From: Paludibacteraceae bacterium
GTDB lineage: Bacteria; Bacteroidota; Bacteroidia; Bacteroidales; Paludibacteraceae
Reading direction: 5' to 3'
Assembly (NCBI GenBank): GCA_017457295.1
Contig: JAFTHS010000031.1
Coordinates: forward strand, 1-37,537
DNA length: 37,537 nt
Shown: piece by piece, positions 7,677 through 16,347 of the stretch
Position numbering within the stretch: the first letter of the stretch is position 1
Layout: every line of letters begins with the position of its first letter
The notes under the pieces: generated by a model
What the model saw: the letters and a program-made list of their open reading frames with translations, nothing else
What the model was told of the DNA's origin: nothing
Databases searched by the model: none
Made by a program: the position numbers and the translations under genes

Positions 7677-8298
7677 AGATGATGTAATTAGGGATGAATG
7701 TACATAATATACCTAGAATGTAGCCGCATACCACTTGGGTCGGGGTATGGGCTTTCATATATAACCTAGCATACATTAGCAGCAGAGATAGCAGGCAGAT
7801 TAATGCTACTGCGATAAATGATACAGTGCCGTAGTATAGCGATATGCTACACACTCCTCCTAACAACCCTCCCATAGCTGTCAGATGAGCTGAAATCTTC
7901 CATTGGCGATTGATGATAGTCACTAATCCTAATGCAGTGGTAGCACCCATTGCTATCAATACCCATACTAATGGCATTTTTACACTGTGGTATAAAAAGT
8001 AGCACCAAAATGCAAAGCATACAATAGAATACACATAGGGCATAGTCCTTTCGTGCGGATTGTCAATATGCAACGAAGATATTTTCTTTTTTCTCCACAA
8101 TATGCATATGAATATAATTGGAAGTAGCGCTGTCAAAGCAAATGTACCAAGGATACTGACCCAAACATATGATTGTGGTAAGGTGGGGATACGTTGTGTC
8201 ATTACCAATGTATAGAGTAGCATTCCGTAAGTAGGAACGAACAAGGGATAGCACACGATACTGAGTAGTTGTGATAGTATGTTGAGCATAGTGTGCAT
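7669..8298 (-). CDS. PAP2-family membrane phosphatase-like protein
   Basis: The 209-aa polytopic membrane protein has about six hydrophobic helices. The PAP2 signature is partial: WKISAHLTAMGG stands for the PSGH segment and ARLYMKAHTPTQVVCGYILG for the SR...H...D segment. The first KX6RP motif is not obvious, a variant common in Bacteroidota members. A lipid-phosphate or undecaprenyl-pyrophosphate phosphatase role is possible from the family but not proven. It starts 3 bp after rpoN (ATG at 8298; ATG 8289 is an alternative) and overlaps the DUF4105 gene by 8 bp. Confidence 0.75.
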   Translation of the reverse strand: MHTMLNILSQLLSIVCYPLFVPTYGMLLYTLVMTQRIPTLPQSYVWVSILGTFALTALLPIIFICILWRKKKISSLHIDNPHERTMPYVYSIVCFAFWCYFLYHSVKMPLVWVLIAMGATTALGLVTIINRQWKISAHLTAMGGLLGGVCSISLYYGTVSFIAVALICLLSLLLMYARLYMKAHTPTQVVCGYILGILCTFIPNYIIYA

Positions 8299-8301
8299 GG
8301 G

Positions 8302-9774
8302 TTATTGCATTTGATGACGTAATCTCGCCACAGGAATTCCCATCTTTTCGCGGTATTTGGCTACTGTTCTACGAGCAATAGGATACCCACTTGCGTGCAG
8401 TATTTCTACTAACTCATCATCTGTGATAGGATGATTCTTATCTTCGTTGTCAATCAATTCGCGTACTTTTTGCTTAATCTCTCTAGTAGATACTTCTTCG
8501 CCCTCTTTCGTGAGAATTGCCTCTGAGAAAAAGTATTTGAGCGGGAAGATGCCAAACTGCGTTTGCACATACTTGTTGTTGCAGGCGCGTGAAACGGTTG
8601 ATACATCCATATTTATGCGATCTGCTATATCCTTCAGCACCATTGGCTTGAGATAGATGCTATCTCCATTCATAAAGAAATCGCGTTGGTAGGCAACAAT
8701 GGCTTTCATCGTTTGCATGAGAGTTTCGTTGCGCTTGCGAATAGCATCAATGAACCAATTAGCAGACTCTATCTTACTTTTCACAAAATGCACAGCGTCT
8801 TTCTCACTCGCTGATAATTTGTTAGTGTTGCTTGAGTAGGTATCTAGCATTTGGCTATATTCGCTAGAAATACGCAACGGAGGAATATCATCTTGATTGA
8901 GCGATACTACTAGTTCATTGTCTTCAATATCCACAATAAAATCAGGTGTAACAATGGCTTGATTGCGATCATATACTGTTCCCATCCAACTGCTACCTGG
9001 CTTAGGATTCAATCGTACAATTTCTGCGATGGCATTGCGTAATTCCTCTTCAGATATATCAAACCGTTGAATGAGTTTGCTATATTGTTTTTTCGAGAAG
9101 GTATTGAAGGCCTTGCTCAATATATCAATGGCCAATTGAACTTCAGGGGTTGGTTCTTTATCTTGAAGTTGCAGAAGTAAACATTCTTGCAAGTCATATG
9201 CTGCGACTCCGCGAGGTTCAAATTGCTTGATTTGATCAACTATCTCTTGCATCTTTTCTATAGACACAGTAAGACCCTCTTTGAAGATTAAGTCATCTAC
9301 CAAGTCTTCTACTGTTCGGCGAAGATATCCATCTCCATCAATATTACCTACCACAAATTTAGCAATGTGACGATCTGGTTTGTCCATCTTGGTTAGATAG
9401 ATTTGTGCCTTAAGATGTTCGCCAAAACTGATTCCAACAGAGAAGGGTATATCCTCGCGCATAGCTTCAACAGTGCGATTGCTACTGCTGATTCGTTCGC
9501 TAGTGTCATCATCTTGAATATAGTCGTCGTAGTTGAAATCTTCGTTTTGAAGAGGATTGGAGAATTCATCTTCTAAAGTAGAATTATCTATTCCTTCGTT
9601 GTCAAGGGTTTGATCGCGTCCTTCATCCAAAGCAGGATTGTCTTGCAGTTCTTCATTGATGCGTGCTTGCAACTCACACGCAGGCAACTCCAACATGCGC
9701 ATCACTTGGATTTGTGCAGGCGATAGCTTGACTTGAAGTTTCTGTTTTTGAGTTAATGTGAGTGAAGTAGCCAT
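8302..9774 (-). CDS. rpoN: RNA polymerase sigma-54 factor
   Basis: The 490-aa sigma-N directs RNA polymerase to -24/-12 promoters and depends on an AAA+ activator. The N-terminal region I is glutamine-rich with LTQKQKLQVKLSPAQIQ and MLELPACELQ. An acidic region II follows (about 50-95). The core-binding domain contains EPRGVAAYDLQECL and LNPKPGSSW. The C terminus has the helix-turn-helix and the RpoN box ARRTVAKYRE. Length and order match full-length family members. It lies between the aminotransferase gene (12-bp gap) and PAP2 (3-bp gap). No bacterial enhancer-binding protein is encoded in the window. Confidence 0.96.
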   Translation of the reverse strand: MATSLTLTQKQKLQVKLSPAQIQVMRMLELPACELQARINEELQDNPALDEGRDQTLDNEGIDNSTLEDEFSNPLQNEDFNYDDYIQDDDTSERISSSNRTVEAMREDIPFSVGISFGEHLKAQIYLTKMDKPDRHIAKFVVGNIDGDGYLRRTVEDLVDDLIFKEGLTVSIEKMQEIVDQIKQFEPRGVAAYDLQECLLLQLQDKEPTPEVQLAIDILSKAFNTFSKKQYSKLIQRFDISEEELRNAIAEIVRLNPKPGSSWMGTVYDRNQAIVTPDFIVDIEDNELVVSLNQDDIPPLRISSEYSQMLDTYSSNTNKLSASEKDAVHFVKSKIESANWFIDAIRKRNETLMQTMKAIVAYQRDFFMNGDSIYLKPMVLKDIADRINMDVSTVSRACNNKYVQTQFGIFPLKYFFSEAILTKEGEEVSTREIKQKVRELIDNEDKNHPITDDELVEILHASGYPIARRTVAKYREKMGIPVARLRHQMQ

Positions 9775-9786
9775 AGCAACTTGATT

Positions 9787-10917
9787 TTATTGGTTGATAA
9801 AATTCAATACGGCTTGCGTGATATAGGCCAATTGCTCCTCATCTAATTCCGTATGCATAGGCAATGATAATACGCAACTAGCTAAACGTTCTGCAACCGG
9901 GAAATCTCCTGTTTTGTAGCGAGGATCTTGATATGCTTTCTGCATATGTAGTGGTACTGGATAGTAAACCATAGCAGGTATTTGTGCTTCAGCTAGCGCA
10001 TTGCGCAAGGCATCACGATCTATATCAATCAAACGCAATGTGTATTGGTGGAATACATGCGTAGATTGCTCGCTGCGCGCGGGGATGAGTATGCGTGGAT
10101 GATTAGCGAATGCCTTATCGTAGTAAGCCGCTGCGGCTTGGCGAGCAGCGATATATTCGTTAAGATGAGGTAGTTTAGCATCCAAAATAGCAGCTTGTAT
10201 GCTATCTAAACGTGAGTTTACACCTATTGTGTCATGATAATAGCGCACTACCATTCCGTGGTTGGCAATAGCACGCATTTTAGCTGCCAGATCATCGTTA
10301 TTGGTGAAGATTGCTCCGCCGTCACCATAACATCCTAAGTTCTTCGATGGGAAGAAACTAGTGCAACCTATATCTCCAATGGTAGCGGCTTGTCGTTGCG
10401 AACCATCTGCGAAAGTGTATATCGCGCCAATGGCTTGGCATGCGTCTTCCACTACATATAAATTATTCTCCTTTGCCACATCCATCAGTGCTTCCATGTC
10501 TGCACACTGACCGAATAGATGAACAGGCACAATAGCTTTTGTTTTTGGTGTAATGGCTTTGCGTACTGCATCAATGGAGATATTCATAGTATCCCAATCT
10601 ACGTCCACTACCACGGGAGTCAGTCCTAAGAGCGCTACGACTTCTGCAGTTGCAATGAATGTGAAAGTAGGTGTGATGACTTCATCTCCAGGCTTTAGAC
10701 CCAATGCCATGAGCGCAATCTGCAAAGCATCGGTACCATTACCCACAGGGATAACATGCTTGGCGCCAGTATATTTCTCCAAATTGGCTTGAAAAGATGC
10801 TACTGCCGGTCCTTTGATAAAACTGGCAGAGTCAATTACAGATTGAATGCCGCGGTCTATGTCTTCTTTGATGTGTTGATACTGCGTTTGCAGATCTACC
10901 ATTTGTATTTTCTTCAT
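9787..10917 (-). CDS. DegT/DnrJ/EryC1/StrS-family PLP sugar aminotransferase
   Basis: The 376-aa aspartate-aminotransferase-fold enzyme begins MKKIQMVDLQTQY. It shows GNGTDALQIALMALGLKPGD, the PLP-phosphate region, VEDACQAIGA, and the Schiff-base lysine in TSFFPSKNLGCYGDGGAI (about residue 190). The C-terminal YYPVPLHMQKAY is also typical. Such enzymes transaminate nucleotide-linked keto sugars for surface polysaccharide. No other nucleotide-sugar gene is nearby, so the substrate is unknown. It starts 3 bp after the ybbR-like gene, in the position where I would expect coaE in many Bacteroidota. Confidence 0.9.
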   Translation of the reverse strand: MKKIQMVDLQTQYQHIKEDIDRGIQSVIDSASFIKGPAVASFQANLEKYTGAKHVIPVGNGTDALQIALMALGLKPGDEVITPTFTFIATAEVVALLGLTPVVVDVDWDTMNISIDAVRKAITPKTKAIVPVHLFGQCADMEALMDVAKENNLYVVEDACQAIGAIYTFADGSQRQAATIGDIGCTSFFPSKNLGCYGDGGAIFTNNDDLAAKMRAIANHGMVVRYYHDTIGVNSRLDSIQAAILDAKLPHLNEYIAARQAAAAYYDKAFANHPRILIPARSEQSTHVFHQYTLRLIDIDRDALRNALAEAQIPAMVYYPVPLHMQKAYQDPRYKTGDFPVAERLASCVLSLPMHTELDEEQLAYITQAVLNFINQ

Positions 10918-10920
10918 AAC

Positions 10921-11889
10921 TTATCGCTTTATAATGTACTCCACCTCACGGATGTTTGAACGCATCTTGGTGATGAATGGGTTGTTGGTTTCAATGTTAA
11001 CATGTAGTGTTTGCTGCTGAGGAGTGGGGTAATAGCAATATACCTGAAAATCTTTTTCAGTGACTTGTGCAAAATGAGAAACACCTACTCGTACAACTAT
11101 ACTGACCTCTTGTGGGAAGAGGTGAATAGATTCTGATGCGGGTAAATCTCGAACTTGAATAGGTATAACGAATGATTTGTCCGTGAACTGTTCGGATAGC
11201 CATGTCACTTGTGCCGATTTGACAGAAGAGCGTATCCCTTGTGGGATCTTTAATTCGACTTGCTTGGTGACACTATCACGCAAATTCTCAACGAATATGC
11301 TGTCGGTGTAAATATGAGCAATATGCTTTAAATCTTGTTTGCTACCATATATCTCTATTTCGTGCGGGGTGATGGTTGGCACACCGATTAGTTGATATTG
11401 CTCTGCCAACGAATATGATGAACGTAGTTGTATGGCTACCGTTTTCTTGTCTTGATATATATATGGCGCATCTATCACCTCTGGATAGATGTGTTGCACC
11501 GTAGTTGAGCCAGGTAATAAATCTTGTAGTTTTGGGCGTAGAGTCTCAGATGATATGTGTAAAACGTTATCGGTTTTGGTCAGTTTGTCTGCCAAACTGA
11601 TGGTCAAACTAGGACGCGTATGCTTCACTTGTCGTAAAAGGCGTCCATTATCTCTGATTTCAATTTCTATATAGTTAGGCAAAGGATTTTCGAAGAGGAC
11701 TTCGCTAGGAATATCTGTATAAGTAATGGGCAGTTTGATTTTAGCATCCCGTATAGAAGATGTAGCATGTCCCCACCAGAATAGAGAGGACAATCCCACA
11801 AACAAGAGGAATATGAGTGCATCTTTTTTGAGCATCCATACCCACACTTGTTTGGCGAATTGTTCTATTTGTTTTAAGTATTTTTTCAT
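10921..11889 (-). CDS. YbbR-like (CdaR-type) domain protein
   Basis: The 322-aa protein has one N-terminal membrane helix (about residues 23-40, DALIFLLFVGLSSLFWWG) and an extracytoplasmic region with two or more YbbR-like beta repeats (for example YTDIPSEVLFENPLP and TPHEIEIYGSKQDLKHI). YbbR proteins in Firmicutes regulate diadenylate cyclase. In Bacteroidota the nusB-yajC-ybbR order is common, while the partner is not established. The 45-bp gap to yajC contains a short hairpin without a T-run. Cotranscription with yajC and the aminotransferase is likely. Confidence 0.85.
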   Translation of the reverse strand: MKKYLKQIEQFAKQVWVWMLKKDALIFLLFVGLSSLFWWGHATSSIRDAKIKLPITYTDIPSEVLFENPLPNYIEIEIRDNGRLLRQVKHTRPSLTISLADKLTKTDNVLHISSETLRPKLQDLLPGSTTVQHIYPEVIDAPYIYQDKKTVAIQLRSSYSLAEQYQLIGVPTITPHEIEIYGSKQDLKHIAHIYTDSIFVENLRDSVTKQVELKIPQGIRSSVKSAQVTWLSEQFTDKSFVIPIQVRDLPASESIHLFPQEVSIVVRVGVSHFAQVTEKDFQVYCYYPTPQQQTLHVNIETNNPFITKMRSNIREVEYIIKR

Positions 11890-11934
11890 TAAATAGTCAA
11901 GGCAAATGCCTTTTAAATACTTTGGTAGAGATAA

Positions 11935-12273
11935 TTATTTCTTCTCTTCTTGTTTAACAGCTTCTGCACTTACATACACGCTGCCTTTATCTACTTTGAT
12001 TACCAGATCCTTTGCAATCTCAATAAGGAATGTAGTGTCTTGTACCTCTTTGATATTGCCATAGATTCCGCCTGCGGTAACTACTTTATCGCCTTTCTTA
12101 AGAGCATCGCGTTGCTGTTGCAACTCTTTTTGCTTTTTTTGTTGTGGGCGAATCATAAAGAAATAGAATACCACGAAGATAAGAATCATCATTACCCAAA
12201 ATGACCAACTGTTGCCTTGTTGAGCAGTTGTGTTAGCAGCAGTAGCTGCTTGCAAAAAAATGAAATTTAGCAT
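11935..12273 (-). CDS. yajC: Preprotein translocase accessory subunit YajC
   Basis: The 112-aa protein has a single membrane helix (about residues 24-42, ending FFMIRPQQKKQKE) followed by a small cytosolic domain with GDKVVTAGGIYGNIKEV. Both segments are diagnostic of YajC, which associates with SecDF and SecYEG. It lies between nusB (33-bp gap) and the ybbR-like gene, an order conserved in the phylum. secD and secF are not in the window. Confidence 0.96.
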   Translation of the reverse strand: MLNFIFLQAATAANTTAQQGNSWSFWVMMILIFVVFYFFMIRPQQKKQKELQQQRDALKKGDKVVTAGGIYGNIKEVQDTTFLIEIAKDLVIKVDKGSVYVSAEAVKQEEKK

Positions 12274-12306
12274 AGTTTTTACTTTATTTGTTATTATATG
12301 TTTCTT

Positions 12307-13257
12307 TTAACTGCGAACAAACTTGAATAATCTATTTTCTTTTCTCAAGTCTTGTACGATGCGGTTGAGTACACCATTGATAAAGATATGACTCTTTTCT
12401 CCAGAATATTCTTTGGCAATTTCTATGTATTCGTTCATAGAGATTTCCAATGCAATATCGCTGCATTGGCGTATCTCTGCCAAAGCCACAAGCAGAATAG
12501 TTTGGTCCATGTATGCTATACGATCCGCTTCCCAGTTTTGCAGCGATTTAGCAATTAATGCTTTGTTCTCTTCAGCATTGTCAATGCTCCATTGCAATAG
12601 GTCTTTTGCGAAAGTGATTTCTTCTTCCGAGCCAAACATTTCCAGCAATGGTAATTCATCGGCATCATCCTCTTTGAAGCGTTTGATAGTCTTTATAACG
12701 TATGTCACCACCATATCTACATCGGTAGTCCAACCTTCGTGATCTAACGTTACCTCCATTTCTTCTAAGGCAGAAGTGAGCTCTTTACTTCCCAAGAGCA
12801 GTTGGCTATAAATCTTGCGCCATAGCGTTTTCTCATCTTCGTAGGTAGGTCGTTCAATAGCCATAAACTCTTTGTAGAATGGTGCCTCTACCAGTTGTCG
12901 ATAAATTGCTTCCACTGCATTCATACCAGCATCCCAACGCAATTGCCCATTTTCCATGTAGTTGCGAATGCGTCGGTTGTTGAATATTTGTTGCGCTAAT
13001 CTATTATTTGCAAAATTGCGATTAGCGTGGTATGTTTTATGGAGTACAGAGGCACGTTTGAGATTGGTGTTAATCTGCTCGTTTGCATAGGTGGTCAGTT
13101 CGTCTGCAAAACTCAACATCATCATGTACAAACTATAAGTACTAGAAAACTTATTAAGCAGCGTTTTACGTGCAGTCAACGAAGTCTGGTCACTACCGCT
13201 GTAGTGCGCAAAAAGTGTTTGAACTACTTTTGTTCTAACTAATGTTCGATTAATCAT
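12307..13257 (-). CDS. nusB: Transcription antitermination factor NusB
   Basis: NusB binds boxA RNA with NusE in rRNA antitermination. ATG 13257 (MINRTLVRTKVVQTLFAHY) is chosen because the promoter at 13280-13310 lies upstream of it and would fall inside the longer frame from 13302. The product is 316 aa, about twice the E. coli length, which is normal for Bacteroidota. The NusB fold proper is the C-terminal half, with DQTILLVALAEI, ISMNEYIEIAKEYS and FINGVLNRIVQ. It is the first gene of a series of eleven closely spaced minus-strand genes. Confidence 0.93.
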   Translation of the reverse strand: MINRTLVRTKVVQTLFAHYSGSDQTSLTARKTLLNKFSSTYSLYMMMLSFADELTTYANEQINTNLKRASVLHKTYHANRNFANNRLAQQIFNNRRIRNYMENGQLRWDAGMNAVEAIYRQLVEAPFYKEFMAIERPTYEDEKTLWRKIYSQLLLGSKELTSALEEMEVTLDHEGWTTDVDMVVTYVIKTIKRFKEDDADELPLLEMFGSEEEITFAKDLLQWSIDNAEENKALIAKSLQNWEADRIAYMDQTILLVALAEIRQCSDIALEISMNEYIEIAKEYSGEKSHIFINGVLNRIVQDLRKENRLFKFVRS

Positions 13258-13279
13258 ATATATGTTCGCTTTTACGCTG

Positions 13280-13310
13280 CAAAGGTACGGATTTTTTTGC
13301 ATATATGCAA
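13280..13310 (-). promoter_or_regulatory. nusB promoter
   Basis: On the minus strand TTG (13310-13308), 20 bp and TACCTTTG (13287-13280). The -33 element extends into the palindrome TTGCATATATGCAA followed by an A-tract. The 32 bp starting at this TTG differ from the hsdM promoter at one position by eye. Confidence 0.82.
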
Positions 13311-13339
13311 GAATATTTCTATTTTTTTAAGTGTAGTCC

Positions 13340-13370
13340 TTGCGTATATGCAAAAAATATTGTACTTTTG
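13340..13370 (+). promoter_or_regulatory. Promoter of the DUF3276 gene
   Basis: TTG (13340-13342), 20 bp and TACTTTTG (13363-13370), with GTATATGCAAAAAA in the spacer. It predicts a leader of about 14 nt. The -33 side faces the nusB promoter, 29 bp away. Confidence 0.82.
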
Positions 13371-13389
13371 CAGAAAATTAACTTAAAGA

Positions 13390-13806
13390 ATGATAAAAGA
13401 GATGGAAAATCGTAGATTTGAAGGAAAAAATGAGCCAGAGATCGTGTATTCACGTTCGGTGAAAGCGGGCAAGCGAATCTATTATTTAGATGTGAAGAAA
13501 GCTCGCAACGAGGATTTGTATTTGTGCATTACTGAGAGTAAGCGCAAACAGGTAGGGGAAGCTGAAGCACCACAATTTGAGAAGCACAAAGTATTCTTGT
13601 ACAAAGAGGATTTTGCGCATTTTACTGAGGGGTTGAACGATGTGATTGCTTTTGTGCAAAGCCAATTGGGCGAGATTGAGGAGCGCAAAGAATGGACTCC
13701 TGAGACAGAGGAAACTGCTGCTCCAGAGGCAATGAAGGCACCAGATGAAGAGAAAGCAGAAGATAAGTCTCTTCTCGGTAGTCTATTGAATAAACTGAAA
13801 AATTAA
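13390..13806 (+). CDS. DUF3276 Pur-alpha-like nucleic-acid-binding protein
   Basis: The 138-aa protein matches the Bacteroidota and spirochaete family related to eukaryotic Pur-alpha. The PUR-repeat-like part covers residues about 8-95, with EIVYSRSVKAGKRIYYLDVK and LYLCITESKRK. An acidic linker (about 98-122) leads to a short amphipathic tail, SLLGSLLNKLKN. Family members bind single-stranded nucleic acid; its targets are unknown. ATG 13390 is used, and an in-frame ATG at 13402 (MENRRFEG) is possible. It is expressed from its own promoter, divergent from nusB, and converges on coaBC. Confidence 0.85.
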   Translation: MIKEMENRRFEGKNEPEIVYSRSVKAGKRIYYLDVKKARNEDLYLCITESKRKQVGEAEAPQFEKHKVFLYKEDFAHFTEGLNDVIAFVQSQLGEIEERKEWTPETEETAAPEAMKAPDEEKAEDKSLLGSLLNKLKN

Positions 13807-13817
13807 GGAAATAGTAA

Positions 13818-15035
13818 TTAGACGCTTGGCGTCAGACTATCCACAATAACGTCTGCTACCTCCTGCTTTGAACAGAGCGGGAGGTCTTTTTTTTCACCAT
13901 CTGCGTAGAGTAGGGTTACTTTGTTGGTATCCACTCCAAAACCAGCTCCCTTGTCTTGCAGCGAGTTGAGTACAATCATGTCCAGATTTTTGCTTCGCAA
14001 CTTGCGTTCTGCGTTGGCTTGTTCGTTGTGCGTTTCGAGTGCAAATCCTACCAATGTTTGATGATTTTGCTTGGCCTGTCCTAATGTGGCAGCAATATCG
14101 GTGGTAGTCTTCAAGTTGATGGTCATAGATGTCTGACCTGGTTGCTTCTTTATCTTTTGCTCAGCAATATTGCTGGGGGTGAAGTCTGCTACTGCCGCGC
14201 ATAGAATGGCCATATCGGCTTCGGGAAAATGCTGCGTGGTAGCGTCGCACATCTCTTGACTGGATGTTACGGGCAATATGTGGAGTGGACAAAATGCTTG
14301 CCATGCAGATAGTGAGAGATGGGTCGGTCCGCTTACTAAAGTGACTTTTGCTCCTCGGCAGAGGCAAGAACGTACTAGTGCGTAGCCCATCTTTCCTGTA
14401 GATGCATTGCTGATATAGCGTACAGGATCTATGGCCTCTTGTGTAGGCCCTGCGGTGATAAGTACGTGCTTGTTGGTGAGCGTTTTGGGAGTGAGAGCAT
14501 ATTCTATTGCAGCCATTAGTGTGTCTATCTCTTGCATACGTCCTTTGCCTGTGGTTCCACAGGCCAATTCGCCACTTGCAGCATCAAGCATGGTAACGTT
14601 GTCCCATTGCGATAGCATACGAATGGCCTCTTGTGTGGCAGGTGATTCGTACATGTTGGTATTCATTGCTGGAGCTATCACCACAGGCTTGCGCATGGCA
14701 GCAAACGTGGTGGTCAGTGCGTCATCGGCAATGCCGTGAGCCATCTTGCCTATCACATTGGCTGTAGCAGGGGCTACAATCATGAGGTCTGCCCAATCGG
14801 GTAGGGATATGTGCTCAGTGCTATGCTCGTTGATAGCAGCGAATACATCGGAATATACCTTGTGTCCGCTTAGGGTTTGCAGTGTAAGAGAAGTGACAAA
14901 CTCCAATGCATGCTTGGTAGTTGCCACTTGTACATCTGCTCCTGCTTTCTTGAGGAGACGAATCAGTTCGGGTATTTTGTATGCGGCAATACCTCCGCTG
15001 ATTCCTACTAGAATATGTTTTCCCGCTAAAGTCAC
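13818..15035 (-). CDS. coaBC: Bifunctional phosphopantothenoylcysteine decarboxylase / phosphopantothenate-cysteine ligase
   Basis: This enzyme carries out two steps of coenzyme A synthesis. The 405-aa protein has the flavoprotein CoaC half first, with GISGGIAAYK, a segment with WADLMIVAPATANVIGKMA, and the PAMNTNMYE substrate loop. The CoaB half starts near residue 185 with VLITAGPTQEAIDPVRYISN, then STGKMGYALV and CAAVADFTP. It lies 13 bp after rpoZ, in the bamD-rpoZ-coaBC order seen in Bacteroides. The last codons include a short GACGC/GCGTC hairpin without a T-run. Confidence 0.96.
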   Translation of the reverse strand: MTLAGKHILVGISGGIAAYKIPELIRLLKKAGADVQVATTKHALEFVTSLTLQTLSGHKVYSDVFAAINEHSTEHISLPDWADLMIVAPATANVIGKMAHGIADDALTTTFAAMRKPVVIAPAMNTNMYESPATQEAIRMLSQWDNVTMLDAASGELACGTTGKGRMQEIDTLMAAIEYALTPKTLTNKHVLITAGPTQEAIDPVRYISNASTGKMGYALVRSCLCRGAKVTLVSGPTHLSLSAWQAFCPLHILPVTSSQEMCDATTQHFPEADMAILCAAVADFTPSNIAEQKIKKQPGQTSMTINLKTTTDIAATLGQAKQNHQTLVGFALETHNEQANAERKLRSKNLDMIVLNSLQDKGAGFGVDTNKVTLLYADGEKKDLPLCSKQEVADVIVDSLTPSV

Positions 15036-15048
15036 GGTTGTTTGCCAA

Positions 15049-15384
15049 TTACTTCAGCACTTCGTCCTTATTGCCGCTGCGGTAGATGAGTTCGTCGTTG
15101 ATGAACTCTTCTGTGGCAATCAGAGTTGGCTTAGGCAACTTCTCATAACTGCGAGAAATCTCTATTTGCTCTTTGTTCTCAAATGTTTCTTCGATAGAAT
15201 CTTGTGGTATTGAGAAGTCTTGCAACTTAGCATCCAATTCTTTCTTGAGTGCAGTGCTGATTTGGTTGCTACGCTTGCCAATGATAGCTACGGTTTCGTA
15301 CACGTTGCCTACTTTCTCAGTAAGTTCGTTGATGTCCCTTGTGATAGTGGTTTTGGGAGCTCTAGTTTGTTTGTAATCAATCAT
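15049..15384 (-). CDS. rpoZ: RNA polymerase omega subunit (Rpb6-like, Bacteroidota type)
   Basis: The 111-aa protein contains the omega/Rpb6 core TEKVGNVYETVAIIGKRSNQ (about residues 22-41), followed by ISTALKKELDAKL. It is longer than the E. coli subunit (91 aa) and ends in a region with LIATEEFINDELIYR typical of Bacteroidota. Omega assists assembly and stability of RNA polymerase. It lies 53 bp after bamD and 13 bp before coaBC, and the three are probably transcribed from the bamD promoter. Confidence 0.88.
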   Translation of the reverse strand: MIDYKQTRAPKTTITRDINELTEKVGNVYETVAIIGKRSNQISTALKKELDAKLQDFSIPQDSIEETFENKEQIEISRSYEKLPKPTLIATEEFINDELIYRSGNKDEVLK

Positions 15385-15437
15385 ATTGTTTTAGTTTTAT
15401 ATTTCTATCGGTTTAGCAGATGCACATTATCTGTGAA

Positions 15438-16241
15438 TCATTCTAGCAGTTTTTTCATTTCTTTTCCAATGCGTTCTGCCGCATTGCGGTGCTTGGATTC
15501 GGGGTATTCGGTGATAAAACTGTAGTATTCATCTTCGGTGTCTCTTGCACGGTCCAACTTCTTGGTATCCACTGAGTTGAGCGTCTGCTGGTATTTGGCT
15601 TGCAAGATTAGCCAACTTAGATCCTCTTGATATTTGTTGGTAGGATAGTCTTTGAGCGCATTTTTGGCTACAATTTCAGCACTCAAGTAGTTATTGCCCA
15701 AATAGGTGCCTAAGTTATAATAGAGCTTGGCATTCAAATATTCTTTGTAAGCCAAGTTGTCATACAACTCACCCATTTCTTTGTAGGCCTGCTCAGCATA
15801 TGGACTATCGGGATAGTACTCTACAAACTGAGTAAAGAACTCAATACCCTTTTTTGTATCGGTTTGGTCCAAACGAGCATCTGCTACATTTAAGTAGTAG
15901 CAGTGTCCCACTTGAAAACGCGCCTCAATGATATAGCGTCCTTTAGGATAATTGCGGATATATGCTTGGTAGTATTCAGATGCTGAGACATAGTCTTTCT
16001 GCCCCATATAGCAACGCGCCAGATAGGCAAGCACATCTTGTGAGCGGTCGGTTCCTCGATAATATGTAGTTATATCATCAAGCAATGTCTGCGCTTTTAC
16101 GTACTGCTCATCATTGAAATACTGCAAGGCCTTTTGGTATTTCAAATCAGGGTCTCTGGACTTTAGTAATTGCTGGTATTCGCCACAAGATGCTAAGCCA
16201 AAAACGATAGATATCAATATTATAAGTCCCTTTTTCGTCAT
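15438..16241 (-). CDS. bamD: Outer-membrane assembly lipoprotein BamD
   Basis: The start at 16241 (MTKKGLIILIS) is preferred because the promoter -7 element covers the longer frame's ATG at 16262. The 267-aa product has a lipoprotein signal with lipobox LASC (Cys near residue 20). Five tetratricopeptide-like repeats follow, such as YLARCYMGQKDYVSASEYYQ and YYPDSPYAEQAYKEMGELYD. BamD is the essential partner of BamA in beta-barrel insertion, on the periplasmic face of the outer membrane. It heads the bamD-rpoZ-coaBC operon. Confidence 0.93.
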   Translation of the reverse strand: MTKKGLIILISIVFGLASCGEYQQLLKSRDPDLKYQKALQYFNDEQYVKAQTLLDDITTYYRGTDRSQDVLAYLARCYMGQKDYVSASEYYQAYIRNYPKGRYIIEARFQVGHCYYLNVADARLDQTDTKKGIEFFTQFVEYYPDSPYAEQAYKEMGELYDNLAYKEYLNAKLYYNLGTYLGNNYLSAEIVAKNALKDYPTNKYQEDLSWLILQAKYQQTLNSVDTKKLDRARDTEDEYYSFITEYPESKHRNAAERIGKEMKKLLE

Positions 16242-16259
16242 AATACAAAAATCAGCCTG

Positions 16260-16290
16260 CAAAGTTACTACAAAAAACGCACATATACAA
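16260..16290 (-). promoter_or_regulatory. bamD promoter
   Basis: On the minus strand TTG (16290-16288), 20 bp and TAACTTTG (16267-16260). The leader would be about 15 nt to ATG 16241. Confidence 0.75.
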
Positions 16291-16347
16291 ATTTTTAGTG
16301 TCTTTTTTTGAAATTAGTGTGCTTTTTCCGTCATTTATATGGGAGAT

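Noticed and set aside
11899..11912. Terminator between yajC and the ybbR-like gene
   Set aside because: AAGGCA-AA-TGCCTT is a short hairpin with no T-run on the transcribed strand.
13821..13833. Terminator between the convergent DUF3276 and coaBC genes
   Set aside because: The GACGC/GCGTC hairpin lies within the last coaBC codons and has no T-run on either side.
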